The notes below the pieces were generated by a model. It searched no databases. It had not been told where the DNA came from and saw only the letters and a list, made by a program, of their open reading frames with translations. A stretch of DNA of 5,010 nt from Gammaproteobacteria bacterium (lineage in GTDB: Bacteria; Pseudomonadota; Gammaproteobacteria; Steroidobacterales; SZUA-146): NCBI GenBank assembly GCA_003228965.1, contig QIGP01000103.1, forward strand, positions 1 through 5,010, written 5' to 3'. Positions 1-5,010 of the stretch are shown one piece after another. The translations under genes were made by a program, and so were the position numbers. How positions within the stretch are numbered: position 1 is the stretch's first letter; every line of letters begins with the position of its first letter.

Positions 1-5
1 TCGTG

Positions 6-674
6 CTACGGAGCGAGACCGCCGTTGATCCACGAGAACACGAGATTTTGCTCGTTGTAATCAAGGCAGCTCGCGTTGCCAGCATCGGTGATCGGGTTAC
101 CAGTGCAGCCAGCGCCTGGCGGCATTTGACCCGCGCGCACACGTACCAGTGCACATTGACCAACATTGAGTCCGACACACGTGAGGTGGTTAGCGGCGTT
201 CAGGCTGTCGGTATAAACCGTCGCTATGTTGTGTCCGCCAAAGCTCAGACCGGTATGGCACGGAGTGCATTTGGTGACCAGTATTGGCTGTACGTCTATC
301 GCGTATGTGGCGCCTGTTGCACCCGGTCCTGGTGTGCCGTTAAAGCTAGGTACAAACAACGAGATATCAATGAAGTTTATGATGCCGTCGGAGTTGATAT
401 CCAACAACGGATTAACGGTTTGAAACGCCGCTGCCAGCTGCGAGAAATCAATAAAATTGATGCCGCCGTCGTTATTAAAATCGAAGTCGCACAAGTTTCC
501 CAAAAGGTCGGCGTCAACGTCGATCTGAGCTGGATTGCTGACCTGCGAACAGTTGTCGACAGTATCCAGAATGCCATCTCCGTCACTATCTTGAGCAAAG
601 CCAGCGCTTGCGGTGAATAGAGTAAAAGAGGCGGTTATTATTTTTATAAGAGTTAGGCCATGGTGTGTGTTCAT
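6..674 (-). CDS. Exported TSP3/dockerin-like protein with C-terminal mono-haem cytochrome c module
   Basis: Complete 222-residue protein. Residues 1-28 look like a Sec signal peptide (hydrophobic core around residues 7-22, cleavage probably after AGFAQ), so the product is exported. Residues 29-63 match a thrombospondin type 3 calcium repeat: acidic DSDGDG, then D37, D40-N41-C42, NP at 47-48, and acidic residues up to C62-D63. Two dockerin-like EF-hand loops follow, with ligands D65/N67/D69/N73/D76 and D92/N94/D96/N100/D103, exactly 27 residues apart. A Gly/Pro/Thr linker (about 112-122) leads to a cytochrome part with a CTPCH haem motif at 136-140; M184 in QMPPG is the likely second haem ligand and the protein ends in SWINGG. 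C-terminal modules of this kind (Y-x-x-D-V-x-P-I-L, CxxCH, MPP, WI-x-GG) are common in secreted proteins of environmental bacteria. Electron partner and substrate are unknown. The start at 674 is preferred over an in-frame ATG at 764 because it places the signal peptide at the N-terminus and has a good ribosome site. Confidence 0.85.
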   Translation of the reverse strand: MNTHHGLTLIKIITASFTLFTASAGFAQDSDGDGILDTVDNCSQVSNPAQIDVDADLLGNLCDFDFNNDGGINFIDFSQLAAAFQTVNPLLDINSDGIINFIDISLFVPSFNGTPGPGATGATYAIDVQPILVTKCTPCHTGLSFGGHNIATVYTDSLNAANHLTCVGLNVGQCALVRVRAGQMPPGAGCTGNPITDAGNASCLDYNEQNLVFSWINGGLAP

Positions 675-680
675 CGTGAA

Positions 681-686
681 TTCCCC
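681..686 (-). promoter_or_regulatory. Shine-Dalgarno site fixing the start of the exported cytochrome gene
   Basis: On the minus strand GGGGAA lies six bases before the ATG at 674-672. This supports that start, which begins directly at the signal peptide, over the in-frame ATG 90 bases upstream. Confidence 0.6.
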
Positions 687-914
687 GTTGATTAGCCTTA
701 CCAAAATGCCACGAACCGGTGAGGGGAGCAAGAGAGGGTGGGTTAATGTTAAATTTGACTGCAATAATCTTCCCTGGTTGGTTCAGCGTTAACCCGGTTT
801 ATTTGCCAGTTTGGAAGGTAGCGGTTGAACCTTTTTAGGCAAACGATTAACTCACGCAGTACACCCGGTGATTGTTTCAACATCGGTCGCCTTTAACACG
901 TTGATTTGCTTATG

Positions 915-926
915 CGGGCATGCCCG
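915..926. repeat. 12-bp perfect palindrome upstream of the GlpD-like gene
   Basis: CGGGCATGCCCG reads the same on both strands. It lies 98 bp before the GlpD-like start and overlaps the left arm of the next inverted repeat by three bases. Its symmetry would suit a dimeric regulator, but I recognise no known operator. Confidence 0.45.
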
Positions 927-987
927 GATTGGTTAAGTATAGGCTCCTCACCTCACCTCACGTACTATTGAGGCTGGACCAATCCGG
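924..987. repeat. 10-bp inverted repeat enclosing three CCTCA units, in the GlpD-like gene leader
   Basis: CCGGATTGGT at 924-933 is the exact reverse complement of ACCAATCCGG at 978-987. The 44-base interior holds three exact tandem CCTCA units (946-950, 951-955, 956-960) and a TGAGG at 969-973 that could pair with any of them. If transcribed, this would make a nested hairpin ending 36 bases before the start codon; as DNA it could be a spaced operator. No T-run follows, so it is not an intrinsic terminator. Confidence 0.4.
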
Positions 988-1011
988 TTTGGCAATATTA
1001 AAAAAAATGTT

Positions 1012-1016
1012 GAGAA
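1012..1016 (+). promoter_or_regulatory. Probable ribosome binding site of the GlpD-like gene
   Basis: GAGAA lies seven bases before the ATG at 1024. It is a modest Shine-Dalgarno match with good spacing and supports this start, which puts the FAD-binding strand at about residue 24, close to the N-terminus as is usual in this family. Confidence 0.4.
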
Positions 1017-1023
1017 CGATCTC

Positions 1024-2682
1024 ATGACACCCGCACAACGAGCCCGCAAGTGGCGCGACAATATAGTCACTAGATTATCCGAGACAGAATTCGATGTGGT
1101 TGTTATTGGCGCTGGCATTAATGGTGCCGCGTCAGCGGCTGCGCTGGCGGCCGGGGGAGCCCGGGTCGCGCTAGTGGATAAAGCAGATTTCGCCGGAAAT
1201 ACCAGTTCAAATTCTTCAAGCCTCGTTTGGGGCGGCATTAAGTACCTCGAAAATCATGAATATCGCCTGGTTAACAAGCTGTGCAAAGGTCGTAACGAGC
1301 TGCGTGCCGCCTTTCCTACTACGGTCCGCGAAGTACGCTTCCTGACTACGATACGACGCGGTTTTCGCATGCCGGTCTGGTTTGTTTATCTGGGCACCTG
1401 GGTTTACTGGCTGTTTGGCAGATTTGCGACGTTGCGGCCCCAGTATTTACGCGCTACGCAAATCCACGCGCGCGAGCCGTTAATAGACGTCAAAGATGCG
1501 GCGGGCGGCTTCGAGTATTCCGACTGTTACCTGCCGGACGGCGACGCGCGATTTGTTTGGCGTTTTGTTCAGCAGTGCGAACGTCACGGTGGCGTAGCGG
1601 CTAACTACATGGCGGTAGAGAGGGCCGAGCGGATAGACGGTTTTTGGCAGTTAAGAGTCCGCGATAAAGTGTCAGACCAGCCGGTCAATCTCAAAGCCAG
1701 GCTTGTGGTGAACGCCTGTGGTCCGGAAGTGGATGCTATGAACACGAAAAATGCACAGCAGACCCGTTTTCGTCACGTGTTTTCCAAAGGCGTGCATTTG
1801 ATTGTTCGCAGGCTTACCAAAGAAGACCGCGTACTGACTTTTTTTGCTAGCGACGGGCGTATGTTCTTCGTTTTTCCTAAAGGCTCCCGCTCTTGCATTG
1901 GCACGACCGATACGCAGGTTGCAACGCCCTATGTCGACGTTACCGACGAAGATCGTGACTTTATTCTTGACAACATCAATAACTTGCTTGGCCTGACCGA
2001 GCCGCTGACTAAAGCCGATATTATTGCCGAGCGCTGTGGCGTCCGTCCTTTGGTGACTAAAGGTAGTGCAGGTACCGGTGCCACGGCCGACTGGCTGCAG
2101 CTTTCCCGTAAACACGAGATTCACTGTAACGAACAAGAGCAGTACATCAGCATTTTTGGTGGCAAGCTCACTGACTGCCTGAACGTGGGTGACGAAATTA
2201 CAAGCCTTGTGGCTCAGTGCGGTTTGAATGTGGGGCACGCCAATAGAGGTGGTTTGGGCGAGCCTGGGCTTAAAATCAAGGCAGAATTCGAACAGTACGG
2301 TCTCGAACACGGCCTTGATCAACATACGGCTGGAAACTCTCGCGGATCGTTGTCTACCCGTTTGTGGCGGCGCTACGGCGGTGACGCCAAAGGTATCGCC
2401 ACGAGGATTATTAAAAATCCAGCTAAAGCTAAAACGTTGTTTGCCAACAGCAGTTTCACCTGGGCGGAACTTGAATATTCGGCAGCCAATGAAATGGTGG
2501 AATCTATTGATGACCTTTTTCGGCGGCGTTCAAGCATTGCACTGGTTGTGCCGTGGGAAGAGCGCACTGAGCCCTCGTTGTTACTGCGCATCGCACAACT
2601 GTTGTTCGACGACAACGCCCAGTCGCAAGTGGAGAGTTACCTGTCATTGCATGGCACGCCAGTTGTGTCGAACTCCGCTTGA
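1024..2682 (+). CDS. glpD: FAD-dependent glycerol-3-phosphate dehydrogenase family protein (GlpD-like)
   Basis: Complete 552-residue flavoprotein. The family oxidises sn-glycerol 3-phosphate to dihydroxyacetone phosphate at the inner membrane and passes electrons to quinone. Visible landmarks: Rossmann FAD motif GAGING at 29-34 with D52 ending the second strand; SSLVWGGIKYLE at 65-76; FEYSDCYLPDGDAR at 163-176; NACGP at 230-234; IGTTD at 292-296; GVRPL at 339-343; FGGKLTD at 378-384, the C-terminal FAD/substrate segment; and a C-terminal helical domain from about 445 with the conserved D-x-x-x-RRR pattern at 497-502. R341 and K381 match E. coli R317 and K354. E. coli H50 and R54 are replaced by W69 and K73. 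A hydrophobic aromatic stretch at 118-131 may help membrane attachment. Length is somewhat above E. coli GlpD (about 500). No glpK, glpF or glpR gene is adjacent in the window, so the substrate is inferred from family only and a related polyol phosphate is possible. The gene is probably monocistronic, since repeats follow it. Confidence 0.85.
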   Translation: MTPAQRARKWRDNIVTRLSETEFDVVVIGAGINGAASAAALAAGGARVALVDKADFAGNTSSNSSSLVWGGIKYLENHEYRLVNKLCKGRNELRAAFPTTVREVRFLTTIRRGFRMPVWFVYLGTWVYWLFGRFATLRPQYLRATQIHAREPLIDVKDAAGGFEYSDCYLPDGDARFVWRFVQQCERHGGVAANYMAVERAERIDGFWQLRVRDKVSDQPVNLKARLVVNACGPEVDAMNTKNAQQTRFRHVFSKGVHLIVRRLTKEDRVLTFFASDGRMFFVFPKGSRSCIGTTDTQVATPYVDVTDEDRDFILDNINNLLGLTEPLTKADIIAERCGVRPLVTKGSAGTGATADWLQLSRKHEIHCNEQEQYISIFGGKLTDCLNVGDEITSLVAQCGLNVGHANRGGLGEPGLKIKAEFEQYGLEHGLDQHTAGNSRGSLSTRLWRRYGGDAKGIATRIIKNPAKAKTLFANSSFTWAELEYSAANEMVESIDDLFRRRSSIALVVPWEERTEPSLLLRIAQLLFDDNAQSQVESYLSLHGTPVVSNSA

Positions 2683-2708
2683 TATGACTGCACTGCTGTC
2701 TCGTAACC

Positions 2709-2792
2709 CCGTTATTGCGAAATTGCGAGGCGGGTGTGGTCACCGTAACTCCGTCATTGCGAGCCCGCGAGGCAGGTGTGGCCACTGTAACC
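2709..2792 (+). repeat. Two 42-bp tandem units of a REP-like repeat
   Basis: Units 2709-2750 and 2751-2792 align end to end without gaps. Both start with CCGT(T/C)ATTGCGA, have a G/C-rich centre and end in GTGTGG(T/C)CAC(C/T)GTAAC. The second unit holds the self-complementary GTGGCCAC at 2778-2785. The CATTGCGAGC core resembles a dispersed repeat seen in many proteobacteria that usually ends in GGCAATCTC; here the tail differs. The block starts 27 bp after the stop of the GlpD-like gene. Confidence 0.75.
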
Positions 2793-2866
2793 CCATACCC
2801 TGGAAGACGCAGTGAATTCGTAAAAATGAATAATGGGTAGACTTGACCCCATACCCCCATACCCCT
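2793..2866. other. Spacer between repeat units, with REP-like hairpin and CCCCATACC words
   Basis: This 74-bp stretch interrupts the repeat units. It contains an A/T-rich part (about 2813-2834) and ATGGGT at 2833-2838, which can pair with the ACCCCAT at 2846-2852 apart from one bulged C. CCCCATACC occurs at 2791-2799, 2847-2855 and 2855-2863. The GTAGACTTGACCCC wording resembles sequence I recall flanking REP-associated tyrosine transposase genes, but that is memory rather than a search. No coding sequence is supported. Confidence 0.4.
2843..2855 (+). repeat. Direct repeat TTGACCCCATACC, copy 1
   Basis: An exact 13-bp copy of the sequence at 3044-3056. The two copies have the same orientation, are 201 bp apart start to start, and bracket the third tandem-type unit and the inverted pair. 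They could be ends of an inserted segment or sites of recombination. Confidence 0.6.
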
Positions 2867-2902
2867 TTGCGAGCCCGCGAGGCAGGTGTGGCCACTGTAA
2901 CC
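2867..2902 (+). repeat. Third copy of the tandem-type REP-like unit, 36 nt identical
   Basis: These 36 bases are identical to 2757-2792 of the second 42-bp unit; the first six bases of the unit are missing. Exact identity across a 74-bp spacer suggests recent duplication or gene conversion. It runs directly into the next unit at 2903. Confidence 0.75.
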
Positions 2903-2903
2903 C

Positions 2904-3019
2904 TGTCATTGCGAGCCCGCGAAGCGGGTGTGGCAATCTCCGTCCGGATACCTTGGCTTCAATAAATCAAGTCAACGTAACGTTACGAGATTGCCGCGCC
3001 CTTCGGGCTCGCAATGACG
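2904..3019. mobile_element. Miniature inverted-repeat (MITE/REP-like) element
   Basis: Two oppositely oriented units form long complementary arms. GTCATTGCGAGCCCG at 2905-2919 pairs exactly with 3004-3018, and GGCAATCTC at 2932-2940 pairs with GAGATTGCC at 2987-2995. The central parts of the arms differ: CCCGCGAAGCGGG on the left (2916-2928) and GCCCTTCGGGC on the right (2998-3008), each a small hairpin by itself. The loop (2941-2986) has no coding signal and overlaps a 12-bp palindrome, CGTAACGTTACG, at 2976-2987. No transposase is encoded, so any movement would be in trans. I see no clear short target-site duplication next to the ends. It could also be two ordinary REP units arranged head to head. 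Confidence 0.6.
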
Positions 3020-3043
3020 TGATCACTTTCGCGCTCGCAAGCG

Positions 3044-3056
3044 TTGACCCCATACC
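3044..3056 (+). repeat. Direct repeat TTGACCCCATACC, copy 2, at the edge of the truncated gene
   Basis: Exact second copy of 2843-2855. Its last base directly precedes the first codon that can be matched to the sulfotransferase-like protein, and it contains the in-frame stop (TGA at 3045-3047) that closes that reading frame upstream. This copy therefore probably marks the insertion or deletion boundary. Confidence 0.6.
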
Positions 3057-3488
3057 TTCCACTGCTTTTTGTTGCGCGATCCCGCGCGTGTACTTGCGTC
3101 TTATGAGAAAAAGCGTGAACAACCTGACCTAAGTGATATTGGTTTAGCGCAACAAGTTAATTTGTTTGATCAAATACAGACGCAAGCGACTGTAGCGCCA
3201 TTGGTTATTGACAGTGCTGACTTTTTGCAACAACCGGGTGCTTACTTGCAGCGGTTGTGTGACTACGTTGGCGTGCCGTTTTCCTCTCGCATGTTGTCGT
3301 GGCCTGCCGGAAAACGCGACTCTGACGGCGTATGGGCGGAACACTGGTACAATCAGGTGTGGGCGTCAACGGGATTTAAACAATCGCGAGTTGCCGAATT
3401 AAAACTGGCACCACATTTACAAGAGGTGTACGACGAGGCACAACCATTGTACGAACGACTGTTCGCGTATCGCGTGCAAATTGGATAA
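3057..3488 (+). pseudogene. 5'-truncated sulfotransferase-family gene, C-terminal part
   Basis: The frame is open from 3048 and protein-like from about 3057, giving 143 residues to the stop at 3486-3488. FHCFLLRDPARVLASY (residues 1-16) matches the 3'-phosphate (PAPS) binding strand and helix of sulfotransferases, with R7 and S15 as the usual contacts. EKKREQPDLSDIGLAQQ, VIDSADFL, LCDYVGVPF and MLSWPAGKR...DGVWAEHWY follow, in the order I recall for a roughly 240-residue bacterial family. The C-terminus looks complete. The missing part, about 95-100 residues, would carry the amino-terminal 5'-phosphosulfate-binding loop, so the remnant should be inactive. No ATG with a good ribosome site precedes the conserved region; a TTG at 3069 is the first possible start and falls inside the motif. 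The reading frame itself is undamaged, which suggests fairly recent truncation. Assignment is from motif memory. Confidence 0.7.
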
Positions 3489-3513
3489 TTTTGTAAAAGC
3501 ACTTTACAATTAT
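3485..3513 (+). other. A/T-rich hairpin just after the sulfotransferase stop codon
   Basis: TTGTAAA at 3491-3497 pairs perfectly with TTTACAA at 3503-3509 around a five-base loop. ATAA at 3485-3488 can extend the stem with TTAT at 3510-3513 past a two-base bulge. Low GC content and no T-run make it a weak terminator; it may only protect or end the 3' side of the transcript. Confidence 0.35.
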
Positions 3514-3542
3514 CTCGACTACCCAAGACACGGATGACCACT

Positions 3543-3571
3543 GCGCTCAGGGACGAGCGCTTTCGTCTTTT
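3543..3571 (+). terminator. Probable intrinsic terminator of the truncated sulfotransferase gene
   Basis: GCGCTC at 3543-3548 and GAGCGC at 3555-3560 form a perfect 6-bp G/C-rich stem with loop AGGGAC, followed by the T-rich tract TTTCGTCTTTT (3561-3571). The T tract follows the stem only on the plus strand, so it serves the rightward gene, not the convergent peroxidase gene. A second possible stem (GACGA 3552-3556 with TCGTC 3563-3567) overlaps and competes. Confidence 0.5.
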
Positions 3572-3574
3572 ACA

Positions 3575-5010
3575 CTACAGCGTTTTTAAGAACGCAATCA
3601 GATCGGCAGTCTCAGTATCGGTCAGTACAAACTTTGGCATTTCGTGTGTGTCTTCTGTGTCACCTTCCGACGCTAAATAATGTGCCACCACCAATTCAAG
3701 CGTAGCCATGCGTCCGTCATGAAAGTACGGAGCGGTGTTAGCAACGTTGCGTAGGCTTGGCGTTTTAAATGCGCCAGGGTCGAGGTGGTTGCCACGTCCA
3801 AACGTTAGTGCAACACATTGTTCACCAAATGCGTCACTAAACACACCTAGACAATTAAACGGATCCAGCTTGACGGCCTGGAGTCCTCTTTGGCGTCCGG
3901 CATCAAATTCACCGTTGGCGTTTATGCCTGTGTCTATGTTGTGAAATTCCTGGTTAGTGAATAGCGCACCGTTGTGACAGCGAAGGCACGGTGTTTTTTC
4001 CTCGTTCGCATACAGTTTTGCACCTCGCATTTCGGCGTCGCCAAACACGTTGGCCGCGGCTTTTTCGCCGTCGTTTAGTAGCTCGTTTACAAACTGATCG
4101 AAGCGCGAGGGAGTGTGATGTAACGTCTCTTCGTACGCGGCTAACACCTTGCCAACAAAGGAAAAAGCTGTGTCTACGCGTTCTCTTGCTGGGGGCCGCA
4201 GGCGATTCCAGGCCGTATAACCTGCCGAGTAAGAATAGGGTCCGATACCAGGCGCGGCAAGGTCAGTCAGGAGTTCAGTTCCAAAGCCGCTCAGGCGTTT
4301 GAATGGTGGTCCGTACTCGGGGTGGTTCACGATATAGCGAAGCACATCTCCACGTGTATTGTCCATTTCGCCGGGTGTTTCGAGAGGGGAGAGTGCCTGC
4401 GCCCATAGGCTGTCGCGGCGACCGTCCCAGTAAAACCAGGTTGAATGGGCAACGCCTAACAGTGCAGGGGCATGCCGTTTTGTGATGGCAGTGCCAAAAC
4501 TAAGTACTTTGCCGTCGCCAAAGCCAAGCTCAGGATTGTGGCAGGTGGCACACGAAACGGTGCCTGACTTACTTAGCTCAGGATCGAAAAAAAGTGTTTT
4601 CCCAAGTTTTGCGGCGTCTTCGTTTTGGCTAAGCCGGTTTGACGGATCTTTTTCGTGGGGTGGCAGCGCGTCGTGGCGCAGCGCTTTTAGCTGCGCCAGT
4701 TGTTGCTCGGAGAAGGTAACGAGTGAAGGCGCCGCAACGGGAGCTGGTTGTACGTTGAATTCAAAATAGGCGTAGTCGGAGCCTGCAGTGTCGTTGACAT
4801 CGATGCGCATGCGCCAATCGCCGCTCATGTGAAATTTCATGCCTTTTATGCGCATGAGGCCTTCTTGTTTCATTGCAGTGGCTATGGGGAAGGTAGCCAT
4901 ACCATGGCCGTGACCTGGCATAGTCCCGCTAACTTTAATGCGCTGCGGAGTTAGCGGCTGCTCGTCAATGCTCATGACCTGGATGTCCCAGTAGTGCATG
5001 AGTCCTGCAG
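3575..5010 (-). CDS. FixH/YtkA-like domain fused to MauG-type di-haem cytochrome c peroxidase (5' end outside window)
   Basis: The frame stays open to the right edge, so the true start and presumably a signal peptide lie outside. Residues are counted from the ATG at 4999, which is probably internal. Residues 1-84 resemble FixH/YtkA-like domains: HYWDIQV, MPGHGHGM at 27-34, GMKFHMSGDWRMRIDV at 53-68. After a linker, about 95-474 form a di-haem peroxidase: LGKTLFFDPELS at 132-143, haem motif CATCH 150-154, GFGDG 159-163, RHAPALLG 175-182, WDGRRDSLWAQA 191-202, second haem motif CLRCH 338-342, KTPSLRNV 412-419, PYFHDGR 424-430. Y441 in TLELVVAHY sits where classical peroxidases carry the Met ligand of the electron-transfer haem and MauG has Tyr, by alignment from memory. 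The family reduces H2O2 or carries out high-valent iron oxidations in the periplasm. The substrate is unknown; no mau gene is adjacent. The gene is convergent with the truncated sulfotransferase, 86 bp away. Confidence 0.88.
   Translation of the reverse strand, partial: AGLMHYWDIQVMSIDEQPLTPQRIKVSGTMPGHGHGMATFPIATAMKQEGLMRIKGMKFHMSGDWRMRIDVNDTAGSDYAYFEFNVQPAPVAAPSLVTFSEQQLAQLKALRHDALPPHEKDPSNRLSQNEDAAKLGKTLFFDPELSKSGTVSCATCHNPELGFGDGKVLSFGTAITKRHAPALLGVAHSTWFYWDGRRDSLWAQALSPLETPGEMDNTRGDVLRYIVNHPEYGPPFKRLSGFGTELLTDLAAPGIGPYSYSAGYTAWNRLRPPARERVDTAFSFVGKVLAAYEETLHHTPSRFDQFVNELLNDGEKAAANVFGDAEMRGAKLYANEEKTPCLRCHNGALFTNQEFHNIDTGINANGEFDAGRQRGLQAVKLDPFNCLGVFSDAFGEQCVALTFGRGNHLDPGAFKTPSLRNVANTAPYFHDGRMATLELVVAHYLASEGDTEDTHEMPKFVLTDTETADLIAFLKTL

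Larger units (their letters stand above)
675..1023. other. Divergent intergenic region, 349 bp
   Basis: This gap separates the starts of two divergent genes, so it should hold both promoters. No ORF with protein-like composition is visible. I could not find a sigma-70 pair with good hexamers and spacing on either strand, and no clear FNR or CRP box. The part nearest the GlpD-like gene carries a palindrome and an inverted repeat, listed separately. The rest (about 690-900) shows only short chance-like inverted words such as GTTAAC at 788-793 and AACCCGGTT at 791-799. Confidence 0.6.

Noticed and set aside
3..620. 205-codon plus-strand open frame opposite the exported cytochrome gene
   Set aside because: Its translation has no domain character, whereas the minus strand shows a signal peptide, calcium loops and a haem motif.
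675..764. In-frame N-terminal extension of the exported cytochrome protein from an ATG at 764
   Set aside because: It would bury the signal peptide 30 residues inside the protein; the ATG at 674 has a good GGGGAA ribosome site.
813..836. Possible intrinsic terminator, AAGGT/ACCTT stem followed by Ts
   Set aside because: Stem of only five pairs, and no plus-strand gene ends upstream of it.
906..1001. Candidate sigma-70 promoters for the GlpD-like gene (TTGCTT with TAAGTA; TTGAGG with CAATAT)
   Set aside because: Spacings of 22 and 19 bp and poor -10 hexamers make neither convincing.
1672..2325. 217-codon open frame on the minus strand inside the GlpD-like gene
   Set aside because: It lies opposite strongly conserved GlpD motifs in the other strand and has no recognisable domain; it is a shadow of the real gene.
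2709..3019. CRISPR array
   Set aside because: Repeat units are adjacent or irregularly spaced, vary in length and tail, and two are inverted; there are no uniform spacers and no cas genes.
2504..3132. Open frames on both strands across the repeat block (for example 2833-3132 plus, 2754-2936 minus)
   Set aside because: Their translations simply repeat the REP-like units (such as ASPRGRCGHCNP), with no ribosome site or protein-like composition.
3069..3488. Functional short gene starting at the TTG at 3069
   Set aside because: No ribosome site, the start would fall inside the conserved FLLRDP motif, and the N-terminal PAPS-binding half is missing.

Overview
The window looks like chromosomal DNA of a Gram-negative, probably marine gammaproteobacterium. 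This rests on the style of the proteins (a GlpD-like flavoprotein, a MauG-type di-haem peroxidase, an exported cytochrome with calcium-binding repeats) and on the REP-like repeats; no marker gene fixes the taxon. No rRNA, tRNA, CRISPR array or complete transposase is visible.

Layout, left to right. (1) 6-674, minus strand: a complete gene for an exported protein combining a thrombospondin type 3-like calcium motif, two dockerin-like EF-hand loops and a mono-haem c-type cytochrome module. (2) 675-1023: a divergent intergenic region with a 12-bp perfect palindrome and a 10-bp inverted repeat enclosing three tandem CCTCA units. (3) 1024-2682, plus strand: a full-length FAD-dependent glycerol-3-phosphate dehydrogenase family protein (GlpD-like) with two substitutions at residues that form the substrate site in E. 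coli GlpD. (4) About 2703-3056: a composite block of dispersed repeats. It holds a 42-bp tandem pair, a further 36-nt copy identical to part of it, a longer inverted pair that could fold as a miniature element, and several CCCCATACC-type direct repeats. (5) 3057-3488, plus strand: the carboxy-terminal part of a PAPS-dependent sulfotransferase-family gene. It has lost its amino-terminal part exactly where the repeat block ends, and is followed by a likely terminator. (6) 3575 to the right edge, minus strand: most of a gene fusing a FixH/YtkA-like domain to a MauG-type di-haem cytochrome c peroxidase; its start lies beyond the window.

How the parts relate. The two minus-strand genes both encode exported c-type haem proteins, and GlpD-type enzymes feed electrons from glycerol 3-phosphate into the quinone pool, so the area has a respiratory/redox flavour. 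The genes do not form one operon, and I see no direct evidence that they work together. The most informative structural point is the repeat block that ends at a truncated sulfotransferase gene: it looks like the footprint of an insertion or deletion. I did not find a convincing new multi-gene system.
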